From Agrobacterium albertimagni AOL15 (GTDB taxonomy: Bacteria > Pseudomonadota > Alphaproteobacteria > Rhizobiales > Rhizobiaceae), in assembly GCF_000300855.1 (NCBI RefSeq), contig NZ_ALJF01000013.1:496001-560000 (forward strand): a DNA stretch of 64,000 nt, in the 5' to 3' direction. Both the position numbers and the translations under genes were made by a program. The notes under the pieces were generated by a model that saw only the letters and a program-made list of their open reading frames with translations, made no database searches and was not told where the DNA came from. Positions 1 to 9,121 of the stretch are shown piece by piece (within the stretch, counting starts at the first letter, position 1; each line of letters starts with the position of its first letter).

Positions 1-1437
1 CTTAGGACCCATGGCGTGCGCGGCGAGCGCCTCGATGTCGTCGAATTCCACCCCGCCTGGCATGCCCTGATGCGCCGTTCGATGGCCTCGGGCCTGCATT
101 CCTCCGTCTGGGAAAATGCGCCGGAAGCCCGTGGCCACGAGCACAAGGCCCGTGCCGTCCGCTTTTTCCTGACGGCCCAGCTCGAATCGGGCCATCTCTG
201 CCCGCTCACCATGACCAGTGCCTCGGTCGCCGCCCTCGTCGCATCTCCGGCCGTCCAGAAGGAATGGACTCCGCGGATCCTGTCGCGCAAATACGACAGC
301 AGCAACAAGCCGCCGATGCAGAAGAGTGCCGTCACCATCGGCATGGGCATGACCGAAAAGCAGGGCGGCACGGATGTCCGCGCCAACACCACCATGGGCG
401 AGCGGGTGGGTGAGGGGATCTACCGCCTTTCCGGCCACAAATGGTTCATGTCGGCTCCGATGAGCGACGCCTTCGTGATGCTCGCCCAGACCAAGGACGG
501 TATGGGCTGCTTCCTCGTGCCGCGTCTCCTTGAGGATGGTTCCGCCAACGGCCTGGAATTCCAGCGCCTGAAGGACAAACTCGGTAACCGGTCGAACGCC
601 TCTTCCGAAGTCGAGTTCTCCGAAACCTTCGGCTTCCTGCTCGGCACGCCGGGGGACGGCGTGCGCACCATCCTCGACATGGTGACGCTGACGCGCCTCG
701 ACTGCGCGCTGTCCTCCGCCGGCATGATGCGCGCCTCCATGGCCGAGGCCGTCCATCACGTGCGCGGCCGCATGGTTTTTGGCAAGAACCTTATTGACCA
801 GCCGATGATGACCCGCGTGCTCGCCGACATGGCGCTCGATGTTGCGGCAGCGACTGCACTCGCCTTCCGTCTCGCCGACAGCTTCGACAAGGCGCGCGAA
901 AGCCCGATCGACGCGGCCTATGCCCGTGTCATGACCCCCGTTGCCAAATACTGGGTCTGCAAGATCGCCCCGTCCCTCATCTACGAGGCCATGGAATGCA
1001 TCGGCGGCAGCGGTTATGTCGAGGAGCGGCCGATCGCCCGCCATTACCGCGAAGCTCCGGTCAACGCGATCTGGGAAGGCTCCGGCAATGTCATGGCGCT
1101 GGATGTCCTGCGTGTGCTGAGCCGTGGCAAGGATCTCTTCGAGACTCTGTTTGCCGGGCTTGAGCGGGATCTCGGCCCGTCCGGCAAGAAGACTGTCGAA
1201 GTCTTGCGTGCTGCAACAGCGCTTGCCGAACGTGACGAAGCCGCCGGTCGCCTGCTCATCGAGCAGCTCGCGCTCGCGGCCGGTGCCGCCGAACTCTATC
1301 GTCTGGGGGCAGGCAAGATCGCCGATGCCTTCCTCGAATCACGCCTCGCGGGTGGCTGGCGCCATACCTATGGCGTGCTCGATGCGCGATTCGATTCGCG
1401 CTACGTGCTGGATCTCCTCTATCCGCCGGCTGCCTGA
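1..1437 (+). CDS. AidB-like acyl-CoA dehydrogenase, 5' end cut by the window
   Basis: The reading frame is open from base 1 (residues LRTHGVRGERLDVVEFHP precede any usable start), so this is the C-terminal part of a longer protein. About 478 residues are present; AidB-type proteins are about 540 long, so roughly 60 are missing. The text GMGMTEKQGGTDVRANTT and the later IWEGSGNVMALDVLR are typical of the AidB/isovaleryl-CoA dehydrogenase branch of FAD acyl-CoA dehydrogenases. The family oxidises acyl-CoA thioesters using FAD; AidB itself is linked to the alkylation response, and the substrate here cannot be told. The 3' end overlaps the convergent AEC permease gene by 19 bp. Confidence 0.88.
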   Translation, partial: LRTHGVRGERLDVVEFHPAWHALMRRSMASGLHSSVWENAPEARGHEHKARAVRFFLTAQLESGHLCPLTMTSASVAALVASPAVQKEWTPRILSRKYDSSNKPPMQKSAVTIGMGMTEKQGGTDVRANTTMGERVGEGIYRLSGHKWFMSAPMSDAFVMLAQTKDGMGCFLVPRLLEDGSANGLEFQRLKDKLGNRSNASSEVEFSETFGFLLGTPGDGVRTILDMVTLTRLDCALSSAGMMRASMAEAVHHVRGRMVFGKNLIDQPMMTRVLADMALDVAAATALAFRLADSFDKARESPIDAAYARVMTPVAKYWVCKIAPSLIYEAMECIGGSGYVEERPIARHYREAPVNAIWEGSGNVMALDVLRVLSRGKDLFETLFAGLERDLGPSGKKTVEVLRAATALAERDEAAGRLLIEQLALAAGAAELYRLGAGKIADAFLESRLAGGWRHTYGVLDARFDSRYVLDLLYPPAA

Positions 1438-2354
1438 GCGGCGAGATAGAGCACGACGGGGATGGTGAAGAAGGCGGCGACCGTTTGCACGGTGGCCGCT
1501 GCCGCATAGAGATCGGCGTCGCCACCCATCTGCTTGGCGAGCACGTAGCCGTTCATCGCGGTCGGCACTGCGGCGCCCAATGCAATCATCACAAGGATTT
1601 CGCCTGAGAGACCGAAGGCAAGCGCGAGCAGCACCGCGACAGCCGGGAAGACCAGGAGCTTCAGCACGACCGTCATCAACACGCTCGGCTGCGGCTTCAG
1701 GGCATCCGCGACACGCAGACCTGCGCCGACGGTCACGAGACCCAGGCCGAGCGAAGCGCTGGCAATCAGGTCGACCGCGGTCATGACAGGCGCATAGATC
1801 GAAATCCCCGCAAAGTTCACGAGCACACCCAGCAAGGCACCGATGATGATCGGATTGGTGATGATCCTGAAGACAAAGGTCTTCAGACCCCGACTCTTGC
1901 CGGAGAACCATACCATCACCCCGACATTGATGAGATTGAGCGGTATGATGATCGATGCCATGATGATGGCGATAACGGATAGGCCCGTCTGTCCTGTCAG
2001 TTTCTCGGCAATGGCGAGCGCCATGAAGCCGTTCCAGCGCGTCGATGTCTGAAAAACCGAGGTGTAAGAGGGCCCGCCCATGCCGCGCGCCTTGAGAAGC
2101 GGCCATATGGCAAGAACAAGAGCAGTCATCACCCCGACCGCGAGCAGAGAGACGAGGCCGACGCTGCCGCTGTCGAGTGCCGAGAAGTTCGTGGTCGACA
2201 GTGTCTGGAAGAGCAGCGCCGGAAACAAAACGAAATAGCCGAACTGCTCGAGCCCGCTCCAGAAGCTCTCGTTGATGAGCGTGGTGCGTTTCAACACGAC
2301 GCCGAGAATCACGAGCAGGAAGATCGGCAGAATGCTTTCGAATATGATGAGCAT
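1419..2354 (-). CDS. AEC-family (auxin efflux carrier-like) permease
   Basis: A 311-residue, strongly hydrophobic protein with about ten predicted membrane spans. It fits the AEC transporter family: N-terminal IFESILPIFLLVILGVVLKR, and a C-terminal half with PTAMNGYVLAKQMGGDADLY. Family members export or import organic acids and related anions through the inner membrane; the substrate is not predictable. The frame is open 36 codons further upstream, but the ATG at 2354 begins directly with the first membrane helix, which is usual for this family. The gene is convergent with the acyl-CoA dehydrogenase and overlaps its end. Confidence 0.87.
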   Translation of the reverse strand: MLIIFESILPIFLLVILGVVLKRTTLINESFWSGLEQFGYFVLFPALLFQTLSTTNFSALDSGSVGLVSLLAVGVMTALVLAIWPLLKARGMGGPSYTSVFQTSTRWNGFMALAIAEKLTGQTGLSVIAIIMASIIIPLNLINVGVMVWFSGKSRGLKTFVFRIITNPIIIGALLGVLVNFAGISIYAPVMTAVDLIASASLGLGLVTVGAGLRVADALKPQPSVLMTVVLKLLVFPAVAVLLALAFGLSGEILVMIALGAAVPTAMNGYVLAKQMGGDADLYAAAATVQTVAAFFTIPVVLYLAAQAAGG

Positions 2355-2557
2355 GGCGGGTCCTGGATGGCGGGCAGGGGAGGGGTAGACCCGGCAACCC
2401 CTGCTTTCAATCGAAAATCTTGTCCCGACGACATTTTCGGCCAAGTGGCTGTAACTGCTCATCCACAGGCGCTGTTAACCTTAACAAAGGGTTTACGTTG
2501 CGTGTTCGTGCCGAACAGGCCACCTTTTGCACGGGACAGACGTTAAAGGGCGAAGTG

Positions 2558-2743
2558 GTGACGGACGCGCTTGTTGCACGACCGGTGGCAACCATCATGA
2601 TGATGGTATTTTTCTCGGGGCTGGCGCTCGATATCGCCTTCCCGGCTGCCGTGCTGACCGTCATGGCTTCCCTGAAATGGCTGGTGGAAAACTGGCCGGC
2701 GACAAATGACTTGTCGTTCGATCGAAAGGCGGAAACGGCATGA
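2558..2743 (+). CDS. Small membrane protein upstream of the 2740 gene
   Basis: A short frame of about 61 residues from the GTG at 2558 (or 49 residues from the ATG at 2597) with one or two hydrophobic stretches (MMMVFFSGLALDIAFPAAVL). Its TGA overlaps the ATG of the next gene as ATGA at 2740-2743, a sign of translational coupling and the main reason to believe it. An AAAGGG sequence 8 bp upstream of 2558 could serve as ribosome binding site. Function unknown. The frame extends upstream to 2420, but that part looks non-coding (it includes the leader with its GTTAACCTTAAC sequence). Confidence 0.45.
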   Translation: MTDALVARPVATIMMMVFFSGLALDIAFPAAVLTVMASLKWLVENWPATNDLSFDRKAETA

Positions 2744-3075
2744 AGACACTTCTGCTCTTGTGGGCTTTGCCCATCACGATCCTGGGCGCCTGGTACGGTC
2801 TGTCCTACTACGACATGAGCTTCGGCATTTTCATGCTGACGCGGGACGCGCACGATCTGGTCTTCCAGATCTATGGCAACGTCCTGGGCATTGCGCCCGA
2901 AACGATCCCGCCTCTGGTCGCGCGGGCGATCGTCGTTGACAGCCTGATCCTGTTTGCGATCATCGGCTTTCGCCGCCGCAAGCAGATCAAGGCCTGGTGG
3001 GCCGCCCGTCAGGCGAAGTCGGCGGAATTGTCCGAGGTGCGGGCAAGCCCTGAGAGCCTGTCGAGCGCTCCCTGA
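2740..3075 (+). CDS. Small two-span membrane protein, unknown function
   Basis: A 111-residue protein. The N-terminal hydrophobic segment [20 protein letters not shown] looks like a signal anchor. A second hydrophobic helix ([18 protein letters not shown]) is followed by a basic tail. It resembles short conserved rhizobial membrane proteins that I recall as a DUF6105-type family, but I am not sure of that name. The start overlaps the stop of the preceding small frame (ATGA). The last 67 bp overlap the convergent ruvX gene, a large overlap that suggests the C-terminal tail is not under strong constraint. Confidence 0.7.
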   Translation: MKTLLLLWALPITILGAWYGLSYYDMSFGIFMLTRDAHDLVFQIYGNVLGIAPETIPPLVARAIVVDSLILFAIIGFRRRKQIKAWWAARQAKSAELSEVRASPESLSSAP

Positions 3076-3506
3076 AGAATGAAGCTCGCAGCGGCGGAAT
3101 CGATCCGCTCGCTGCGCTTGGCTCTAGAGACATCCATTTCCAGAAGCGCTCTTTCGGCAGCGACCGTCGACAGCCGCTCGTCCCAGTATATGAAGGGTAT
3201 GTCGGTTTTCTCCGACATCGAGCGCACGAAGGCGCGTGTCGCCTGGACGCGAGGACCCGACGAGCCATCCATGTTGACCGGCAGGCCGATGACGAAGGCG
3301 GCAATCTTCTCCTTCGCCGCAAAGGCGAGCAGAACCTCGGCATCCTGCGTGAATTTCACCCGCTTGATGACAGGGCGAGGGGTGGCAAAGCGCCGGCCGA
3401 GATCGGACGCCGAAAGCCCGATCGTCTTTGTGCCGAGGTCAAGCCCGGCAATGGCTTCACCGGGTTTCAACCGTTCAGCCAGTTCCTCGATCGTCAGCGT
3501 GGCCAT
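3009..3506 (-). CDS. ruvX: RuvX/YqgF Holliday-junction resolvase-like, pre-16S rRNA nuclease
   Basis: A 165-residue RNase H-fold protein of the YqgF family. The nucleotide-binding signature [12 protein letters not shown] carries the first acidic catalytic residue at D23. The [13 protein letters not shown] and [16 protein letters not shown] motifs supply the others. The family processes the 5' end of 16S rRNA and is often annotated as a putative Holliday junction resolvase. The ATG at 3506 was chosen because family similarity begins there; the open frame runs 31 codons further upstream into the intergenic sequence. Length is normal for the family. Confidence 0.92.
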   Translation of the reverse strand: MATLTIEELAERLKPGEAIAGLDLGTKTIGLSASDLGRRFATPRPVIKRVKFTQDAEVLLAFAAKEKIAAFVIGLPVNMDGSSGPRVQATRAFVRSMSEKTDIPFIYWDERLSTVAAERALLEMDVSRAKRSERIDSAAASFILQGALDRLSGLARTSDNSADFA

Positions 3507-3519
3507 CTTGTCTCGCCGA

Positions 3520-3816
3520 TCAACGCTTGCGTACGAATTCGGTTCTGAGCACCAGACCCTTGATCCCGTCAAAGCGGCAGTCGATTTCCTCGGGGTCATC
3601 CGTCAGCCTGATCGAGCGGATAACCGTGCCCTGCTTCAGCGTCTGGCCGGCACCCTTCACCTTGAGATCCTTGATCAGCACGACCGAATCGCCGTCGGCA
3701 AGTTCGGTGCCGGAGGCGTCGCGGGCGATGGGCTTGGCGGCGGCCGCTGCTGCAACTTCGGACGCCGGACGCCATTCGCCGGTCGCCTCGTCATACACGT
3801 AGTCGTCATCGGCCAT
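3520..3816 (-). CDS. PhnA-domain (YjdM-like) protein
   Basis: A 98-residue acidic protein. The C-terminal half ([20 protein letters not shown], then [20 protein letters not shown]) is the PhnA C-terminal domain found in YjdM/PhnA proteins, once thought to act in alkylphosphonate use but of unsettled biochemical role. The usual N-terminal zinc ribbon is missing; instead there is a short [16 protein letters not shown] segment and an alanine run. The ATG at 3816 is preceded on its strand by a purine-rich AAAGGAA. It lies 13 bp upstream of ruvX on the same strand and may be co-transcribed with it. Confidence 0.82.
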   Translation of the reverse strand: MADDDYVYDEATGEWRPASEVAAAAAAKPIARDASGTELADGDSVVLIKDLKVKGAGQTLKQGTVIRSIRLTDDPEEIDCRFDGIKGLVLRTEFVRKR

Positions 3817-3963
3817 GGTGGTTCCTTTCTTGCGCTCGGCGCTACGGCTGTCATGCTGGTCGCTTAGACCAGCATGGGCATAGAAGCAACTCGGCGCGAC
3901 TGTTGCCGATGGAGCGCCCCGCCATATATTGCGAACGATATTCAAGGACCGGAGACTCAACGC

Positions 3964-4668
3964 ATGAAAATCACCTGGCTCGGCCACGCCGCCTTCCGTC
4001 TCGACTCGGCCAAGGCCTCGATCCTCATCGATCCCTTCCTCACCCATAATCCGGGCTTTGCCGGTCTCGACCGCAAGGACATGACCAAGGGTGTGACGCA
4101 CATCCTGCTCACTCATGGGCATGGCGACCATGTCGGCGATACGGTGCAGCTCGCGCAGGAAACTGGCGCGACGGTGCTTGCCAATGCCGATCTCGCCGCC
4201 TGGCTCGGCAGCAAGGGCGTCGACAAGCTGGAAATGGGCAACACCGGCGGCACCATCCGTTTCGAGGGCTTCACGGTGACATTCACCAATGCGCTGCATT
4301 CCTCCGCCCAGATCACCGAAGACGGCGTGTCGCACGCACTTGGCAATGCCAACGGCCTGATGTTGCATTTCGACGACGAAGCCTCGGTGCTTCATATGGG
4401 CGACACGGACATCTTCTCCGACATGAAGCTGATCCACGAATTGCATCAGCCCGATGTCGGCATCGTTCCGATCGGCGACCGCTTTACCATGGGCGGTGCG
4501 GTGGCAGCACTCGCCTGCCAGCGCTTCTTCGACTTCAAGACGGCGATCCCCTGCCACTACGGCTCCTTCCCGATCATCGACCAGACGCCGGAGAAATTCG
4601 TCGCCGGCATGGATGGAACCCGCACCCGTGTGGCGACCCCGCAGGCCGGCACGGCCGTCGAGGTCTGA
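3964..4668 (+). CDS. UPF0173 metal-dependent hydrolase (metallo-beta-lactamase fold)
   Basis: A 234-residue protein. The metal-binding motif HGHGDHVGD lies at residues 51-59 (H51, H53, D55, H56), and [10 protein letters not shown] and CHYGSFPI follow further on, the pattern of UPF0173/YtkL hydrolases. The family has the zinc-dependent beta-lactamase fold; its cellular substrate is unknown. Translation starts at the ATG at 3964 just downstream of GGAGACTCAACGC, although the frame is open back to 3874. It precedes gatC by 66 bp on the same strand. Confidence 0.92.
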   Translation: MKITWLGHAAFRLDSAKASILIDPFLTHNPGFAGLDRKDMTKGVTHILLTHGHGDHVGDTVQLAQETGATVLANADLAAWLGSKGVDKLEMGNTGGTIRFEGFTVTFTNALHSSAQITEDGVSHALGNANGLMLHFDDEASVLHMGDTDIFSDMKLIHELHQPDVGIVPIGDRFTMGGAVAALACQRFFDFKTAIPCHYGSFPIIDQTPEKFVAGMDGTRTRVATPQAGTAVEV

Positions 4669-4734
4669 CAAACCCCGTTGCCTCAGCGCTTGACGGCCAT
4701 TATAGCGAAGAAAACAGCTTATCCGGAGAATGCC

Positions 4735-5022
4735 ATGTCTGTTGACCTCGCCACCGTCAAGCGCGTCGCCCGCCTTGCCCGCCTCGCTGTAAGTGAGGAG
4801 GATGCCGCGCGCATGACCGGAGAGCTGAACGGCATTCTGGGCTTTGTCGAGCAGCTGGACGAAGTGGATGTCACGGGCGTCGAGCCGATGACCTCGGTCA
4901 CGCCCATGGCGATGAAGAAGCGCGCAGACGTGGTCACCGATGGCAACAAGGCCGATGCCGTTGTCGCCAATGCGCCTGCCACCGACCGCAATTTCTTCCA
5001 GGTGCCGAAGGTCGTCGAATAA
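4735..5022 (+). CDS. gatC: Aspartyl/glutamyl-tRNA amidotransferase subunit C
   Basis: A 95-residue GatC protein. It begins [20 protein letters not shown] and carries the conserved [20 protein letters not shown] segment that wraps around GatA and GatB. GatCAB converts misacylated Glu-tRNA(Gln) and Asp-tRNA(Asn) to Gln-tRNA and Asn-tRNA; it is used by alphaproteobacteria that lack a glutaminyl- or asparaginyl-tRNA synthetase. The ATG at 4735 has a GGAGA ribosome binding site 7 bp upstream. gatA follows after 77 bp; gatB is detached, 4 kb away. Confidence 0.97.
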   Translation: MSVDLATVKRVARLARLAVSEEDAARMTGELNGILGFVEQLDEVDVTGVEPMTSVTPMAMKKRADVVTDGNKADAVVANAPATDRNFFQVPKVVE

Positions 5023-5099
5023 GACCGACCTCTGCCCCCTGAGCCAGCCTCCCGAATTTCCCGCCCGGATGGGCGAATACAGTCTGAAGTGAAACGACC

Positions 5100-6581
5100 A
5101 TGAGCGAACTGACCAGCCTCACCATCGCCGAAGCCCGCGCGAAACTCGCCGCAAAGGAGATCAAGGCCGTCGAACTGACGGATGCCTATCTCTCCGCGAT
5201 CGATCAGGCGAATGGCGCGCTGAACGCTTATGTTGCTGTCACGCCCGACATCGCCCGCGACATGGCAAAGGCGTCCGACGCGCGTATCGCCGACGGCAAG
5301 GCTGGTGCGCTGGAAGGCATTCCGCTCGGCGTCAAGGATCTCTTCGCCACCAAGGGCGTGCACACCCAGGCCTGCAGCCACATCCTCGACGGCTTCAAGC
5401 CGGAATATGAATCGACCGTCACCACCAATCTGTGGGATGCCGGCGCCGTCATGCTCGGCAAGCTCAACATGGACGAATTCGCCATGGGCTCGTCCAACGA
5501 GAGCTCCTATTACGGCCCTGCCGTGAACCCTTGGAAAGCGACCGGCTCCGACGACAAGCTGGTTCCGGGCGGCTCGTCCGGTGGTTCGGCCGCTGCCGTC
5601 GCCGCCCATCTCTGCGCAGGTGCGACCGCAACCGATACCGGCGGCTCTATCCGTCAACCGGCCGCTTTCACCGGCACCGTCGGCATCAAGCCGACCTATG
5701 GCCGCTGCTCGCGCTGGGGTGTCGTCGCCTTCGCCTCGTCGCTCGACCAGGCCGGTCCGATCGCCCGTGACGTGCGCGATGCCGCGATCCTGCTGAAGTC
5801 CATGGCGAGCACCGATGCGAAGGACACGACCTCCGTCGACTTGCCCGTGCCGGACTATGAAAAGGCCATCGGCGGCTCCGTGAAGGGCATGAAAATCGGC
5901 ATCCCGCGCGAATACCGCATCGACGGCATGTCGGAAGAGATCCTGGCGCTCTGGCAACAGGGTATCGCCTGGCTGAAGGAAGCCGGTGCCGAGATCGTCG
6001 ATATCTCCCTGCCGCACACGAAATACGCGCTGCCGGCCTATTACATCGTGGCACCAGCCGAAGCTTCGTCGAACTTTGCCCGCTATGACGGCGTCCGTTA
6101 CGGTCTGCGCGTCGACGGCAAGGACATCGTCGATATGTACGAGAAGACCCGTGCCGCCGGCTTCGGTAAGGAAGTCCAGCGCCGCATCATGATCGGGACC
6201 TATGTGCTGTCTGCCGGCTATTACGACGCCTACTATCTGAAGGCCCAGAAGGTCCGCACGCTGATCAAGCGCGACTTCGAACTCGCCTTCGAAGCCGGCG
6301 TCGATGCGATCCTGACGCCGATCACGCCGTCGTCTGCCTTTGCCATCGGCGACAAGGAACTCGCGGCCGATCCGGTCAAAATGTATCAGCAGGACGTCTT
6401 CAGCATCACGCTCAACATGGCCGGGCTGCCGGGCATCTCTGTTCCCGCCGGCCTCGATGCCAAGGGCCTGCCGCTCGGCCTTCAGGTCATCGGCAAGCCG
6501 TTCGAGGAGGAAACCCTGTTCAAGACGGCCCATGTCATCGAACAGGCTGCCGGCAAGTTCACGCCGGCCAAGTGGTGGTAA
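5100..6581 (+). CDS. gatA: Aspartyl/glutamyl-tRNA amidotransferase subunit A
   Basis: A 493-residue amidase-signature enzyme, the glutaminase subunit of GatCAB that releases ammonia for transamidation of Glu-tRNA(Gln)/Asp-tRNA(Asn). The Ser-cisSer-Lys triad is visible: K79 in GVKDLF, the GGSSGGS stretch at 157-163, and nucleophile S183 in DTGGSIR. The length is standard. The last 10 bp overlap the following GNAT gene, suggesting coupled translation. No change at any active-site position was seen. Confidence 0.98.
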   Translation: MSELTSLTIAEARAKLAAKEIKAVELTDAYLSAIDQANGALNAYVAVTPDIARDMAKASDARIADGKAGALEGIPLGVKDLFATKGVHTQACSHILDGFKPEYESTVTTNLWDAGAVMLGKLNMDEFAMGSSNESSYYGPAVNPWKATGSDDKLVPGGSSGGSAAAVAAHLCAGATATDTGGSIRQPAAFTGTVGIKPTYGRCSRWGVVAFASSLDQAGPIARDVRDAAILLKSMASTDAKDTTSVDLPVPDYEKAIGGSVKGMKIGIPREYRIDGMSEEILALWQQGIAWLKEAGAEIVDISLPHTKYALPAYYIVAPAEASSNFARYDGVRYGLRVDGKDIVDMYEKTRAAGFGKEVQRRIMIGTYVLSAGYYDAYYLKAQKVRTLIKRDFELAFEAGVDAILTPITPSSAFAIGDKELAADPVKMYQQDVFSITLNMAGLPGISVPAGLDAKGLPLGLQVIGKPFEEETLFKTAHVIEQAAGKFTPAKWW

Positions 6582-7057
6582 AGGACTTCGTCATCCGTGA
6601 CATGACGGCGGCCGATGCGGACAGCGTCGGCCGTGTCGGTTTCGACGCCTGGGCCGCCAATCCGGTGCTCAATGCCTTTGGCGTCGACATGATGGTCCGC
6701 ATTCGCCTGAGCTTCCGCCGTTTCGCCCAGGAACAGTTCAGCCTGATCACCGTCGGCGAGCTCGGCGACGAAATTGCCGGCTGGATCGCCCGTGACGGCG
6801 CGCGCGACTACATCTCCGATCTCTGGGTGAGCCCCGCCCATCAGGGTCTCGGCATCGGCTCGGCTCTAGTCTCGAGGCTCCTGCGCGAGATGCGCGCCGA
6901 AGGTTTGAAGCGGGCGCGGATCGACACGCATGCCGCCAACGAAGGCGCAATCCGGCTCTACAAGGATCTGGGCTTCACCATCGTCTGGCGCGGGATGCAG
7001 CATTCGCCGTCCATGGGAATGGCGGTCGACAAGGTGAAGATGCAGCTGGTGTTTTGA
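6572..7057 (+). CDS. GNAT-family N-acetyltransferase
   Basis: A 161-residue GNAT protein. The acetyl-CoA binding loop is [19 protein letters not shown] (Q/R-x-x-G-x-G type), followed by [18 protein letters not shown], the usual C-terminal motif. The frame starts at a GTG inside the end of gatA; the ATG at 6602 (MTAADADS) is an alternative start that would remove the overlap. Substrate unknown. It is the first of five GNAT genes in the window and may be translated together with gatA. Confidence 0.87.
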   Translation: MVVKDFVIRDMTAADADSVGRVGFDAWAANPVLNAFGVDMMVRIRLSFRRFAQEQFSLITVGELGDEIAGWIARDGARDYISDLWVSPAHQGLGIGSALVSRLLREMRAEGLKRARIDTHAANEGAIRLYKDLGFTIVWRGMQHSPSMGMAVDKVKMQLVF

Positions 7058-7060
7058 CCC

Positions 7061-7357
7061 TCAGTCTTCCGACGGCGGATAAAGCATGCGCTGATGAAGA
7101 ACGGTCACTATGTCGAGTTGTGCGGTTGAGACCATTCGATAAATGATCGTGTAAGGCAGCCCGTGCACCGGAAACTCGCGAGTGTCGGCGACAGAACCCG
7201 GTCGACCGAGCATCGGATAATGCCCTAGTGTCTCGGTGGCCTGTCGGAGACGTGACAGAATCCTGTCGGCAGCAAGTTCGTCTCGGTCGGATATATACGC
7301 ATGAATGGCGATGAGATCTGCATTCGCTTGTGGTGAGAACTTAACGTTCAAAGCCAA
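7061..7357 (-). CDS. ParE/RelE-superfamily toxin
   Basis: A 98-residue basic protein. It has the ParE-type pattern SPQANADLIAIHAYISDRD at the N terminus, then LGHYPMLGRPG and the conserved FPVHGLPYTIIYRMV strand near the C terminus. ParE proteins inhibit DNA gyrase and RelE relatives cleave mRNA; the text here is closer to ParE. Its start overlaps the end of the upstream antitoxin frame by 17 bp, the usual arrangement with antitoxin first. It is convergent with the GNAT gene ending at 7057. Confidence 0.85.
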   Translation of the reverse strand: MALNVKFSPQANADLIAIHAYISDRDELAADRILSRLRQATETLGHYPMLGRPGSVADTREFPVHGLPYTIIYRMVSTAQLDIVTVLHQRMLYPPSED

Positions 7358-7526
7358 AGCGCTCCCAAACCTCGGCGGCCGGAATCATCGATTCTCGATC
7401 TTCGCACTGCTTGAGGGCGTGGGTGATCTTCTTCACCTTCCAGGCCTCATACTCCGCCGGGGACGCGTTCGCCGACGGCGGGGCGAAGTCGATGTCTTCT
7501 GAAGCTTGTGGTTTCGATTCAGCCAT
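7341..7526 (-). CDS. Antitoxin of the ParE-type pair
   Basis: A 61-residue acidic protein (MAESKPQASEDIDFAPP at the N terminus). Its C-terminal helix KKITHALKQCEDRES is of the kind that packs on ParE/RelE toxins. It is called antitoxin from size, charge, order and the 17-bp overlap with the toxin gene; no DNA-binding fold is obvious, so autoregulation is uncertain. The ATG at 7526 was preferred over an upstream start (7613) because the upstream stretch consists of the GC hairpin at 7577-7601. Confidence 0.72.
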   Translation of the reverse strand: MAESKPQASEDIDFAPPSANASPAEYEAWKVKKITHALKQCEDRESMIPAAEVWERFGFER

Positions 7527-7576
7527 TAGACGACAATAGCGCAACTTGGATCCAAGGCCAACTGGATCGATAGGGA

Positions 7577-7601
7577 CCGGCACCGCGTTCAGCGGTGCCG
7601 G
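7577..7601. terminator. GC-rich hairpin between yjhX-like gene and antitoxin
   Basis: CCGGCACCGC pairs perfectly with GCGGTGCCGG across a 5-nt loop. It lies between the end of the YjhX-like gene (7610) and the start of the antitoxin gene (7526) on the minus strand. There is no clear T-run after it in either direction, so it may be a weak terminator or an mRNA-processing structure rather than a strong intrinsic terminator. Confidence 0.5.
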
Positions 7602-7609
7602 CCCCAAGC

Positions 7610-7867
7610 TCACCTATTGTCCAACTCGGCCCTGACGAGCTTCAAGCCTCGTTCGGTAATCCGATAAGGCTTGCCGTCTTTCGAACTGATCGCCTTCAGG
7701 CGTTTCAGCCGCCGGAAGAGTTCGATGTCGAAGCCGGGATAGAGCCAGCCGTCGCGGGAGAAGCACAAGGCCTTCTCGATCTTGCGTCGGTCGTCGCGGT
7801 GGAGTTCGATCCAGCCGCCTTGGGCCATGAGGTGAAGGATACGCTGGTCCGAGCGTGAAATGTCCAT
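7610..7867 (-). CDS. yjhX: YjhX-family (UPF0386) putative toxin
   Basis: An 85-residue protein that fits the UPF0386/YjhX family end to end: it begins MDISRSDQRILHLMAQGG, has LKRLKAISSKDGKPYRIT in the middle and ends GLKLVRAELDNR. The fold is probably a small winged helix. In E. coli YjhX was reported as a topoisomerase I-inhibiting toxin paired with YjhQ, a GNAT acetyltransferase. A GNAT gene starts 275 bp away in divergent orientation (8142), which is worth noting though not proof of a pair. It lies upstream of the ParE-type cassette on the same strand. Confidence 0.85.
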   Translation of the reverse strand: MDISRSDQRILHLMAQGGWIELHRDDRRKIEKALCFSRDGWLYPGFDIELFRRLKRLKAISSKDGKPYRITERGLKLVRAELDNR

Positions 7868-8141
7868 GATGAGATGTCCGGAGAAACGCGCTGCCTAGCG
7901 CGCATGAAAACGGGTCCGGCGCCTGAAGGCGTCGGGGCTTCGTTTTCTGGCCCTGGCCGTTGGATCCTTCAGCGGATCGCGGGCAGGGCCTTTACCGGGT
8001 CTCGGACAAACCGAACATCAAAACTCCTGTCGGCGGTGTCTTCATATCACGACGCACCGCGCGGCGTCGATGACCGCAATGTCACACGCTCTGGCCAAGA
8101 ATCATCACCAATGTTTTACTGTCGCCAACAAAGAGGTGAGG

Positions 8142-8651
8142 ATGGTCACGATCCGCAAGGCACGACAGGACGATACAAGGCTGCTGACGGAGATCGGCAT
8201 GCGCGCCTGGCGCAAGGCCATGGCGTCCGTCGGCGAGGCGGAGGAAATGGCGGCAAATGCACGTGACGCTTTTGCGCGCTTCACGGAAGACGGCTGGATC
8301 ACCATCACTGTCGTCGAAGTCTCCGGCGTTCCCGCCGGTTGGGCAGCGCGCGAAGACATGGATGAAAACATCACCGATTTCTGGATCGAGCCGGATCTGG
8401 AGGGGCAGGGGCTTGGCACTGCCTTGCTGCAGGCGGTCGAGGAGGGACTGAAGGCACAAGGCATCCCGCTCGCCCGCCTTCAGACCCATGCGATGAACAG
8501 CGATGCACTGAAGTTCTTCGAGAAAAAGGGCTATCAGGTGAACTGGCTGACTGTCAGCTATAATCCCAAGCTCGATCGCGATGTGCAGTCCGTTGGCCTC
8601 TCCAAATCGCTGTCGGAATCCGGCGGCAGCGGCTACGGCCAGGAATTCTGA
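8142..8651 (+). CDS. GNAT-family N-acetyltransferase
   Basis: A 169-residue GNAT protein. It begins MVTIRKARQDDTRLLTEIG; the acetyl-CoA loop is DLEGQGLGTALLQAVEEG and the C-terminal motif is LQTHAMNSDALKFFEKKGY. The ATG at 8142 has AGGTGAGG just upstream; the frame is open back to 8070 but that part lacks family similarity. It is divergent from the YjhX-like gene. In E. coli the YjhX partner YjhQ is a GNAT, so a functional link is possible but unproven. The last 19 bp overlap the convergent DUF1294 gene. Confidence 0.87.
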   Translation: MVTIRKARQDDTRLLTEIGMRAWRKAMASVGEAEEMAANARDAFARFTEDGWITITVVEVSGVPAGWAAREDMDENITDFWIEPDLEGQGLGTALLQAVEEGLKAQGIPLARLQTHAMNSDALKFFEKKGYQVNWLTVSYNPKLDRDVQSVGLSKSLSESGGSGYGQEF

Positions 8652-8983
8652 ATCAGCCGGCTAAGAAGCAAAGCAGCCTCGTTCAACGCCTGAAGGAGGG
8701 CGTCTGGAATGAGCGCGATCACCAGGACGATGGTGAGGTGCAGCCCCGCCATGAGCGGCAGCAGGACCGGAAAAGCCCCTTTCCGCGTCTTGTGACGCAG
8801 AAGTCGCTGACAGGCAAAGGCGCCCAGGCCGCCGCCGAAAACCGCAAGCAGGATAAGGGTGTCTTCCCGCACGCGCCAAGCCCCTTGTTTGGCCGCCCTC
8901 TTGTCGAAGGCATAGACGAGGAACACGATCCCGTTCCAAAGGGCAAAGATCGCAAGCAGGGTGAGGATGGCATCGATTGTCAT
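8633..8983 (-). CDS. DUF1294 membrane protein
   Basis: A 116-residue protein with three to four hydrophobic segments. The DUF1294 core is AFDKRAAKQGAWRVREDTL followed by the GGGLGAFACQRLLRHKTRKG loop. The family is widespread, inner-membrane and of unknown function; in some proteins it is fused to cold-shock domains, which is not the case here. The gene overlaps the end of the convergent GNAT gene by 19 bp and is divergent from gatB. Confidence 0.85.
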   Translation of the reverse strand: MTIDAILTLLAIFALWNGIVFLVYAFDKRAAKQGAWRVREDTLILLAVFGGGLGAFACQRLLRHKTRKGAFPVLLPLMAGLHLTIVLVIALIPDALLQALNEAALLLSRLIQNSWP

Positions 8984-9121
8984 GACGTCCGAAGTCTAGG
9001 CAGTCTTTGTGCCTTTTCCGTCAACGGAGGGTCGCGTTGCCAACATCCCAGAAGTCTTGCACCTTCTGCGCAATTGCTCTACCTCACGAGGCAACACGTC
9101 CACGCATGACACGAGCATCCG

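Noticed and set aside
4719..6533. A 604-residue minus-strand frame opposite gatC and gatA
   Set aside because: It lies entirely opposite the two genes, which have full active-site motifs; it is shadow coding.
7910..7940. GGCGCCTGAAGGCGTC as an intrinsic terminator
   Set aside because: The stem is short and imperfect with no T-run, and no gene ends there.
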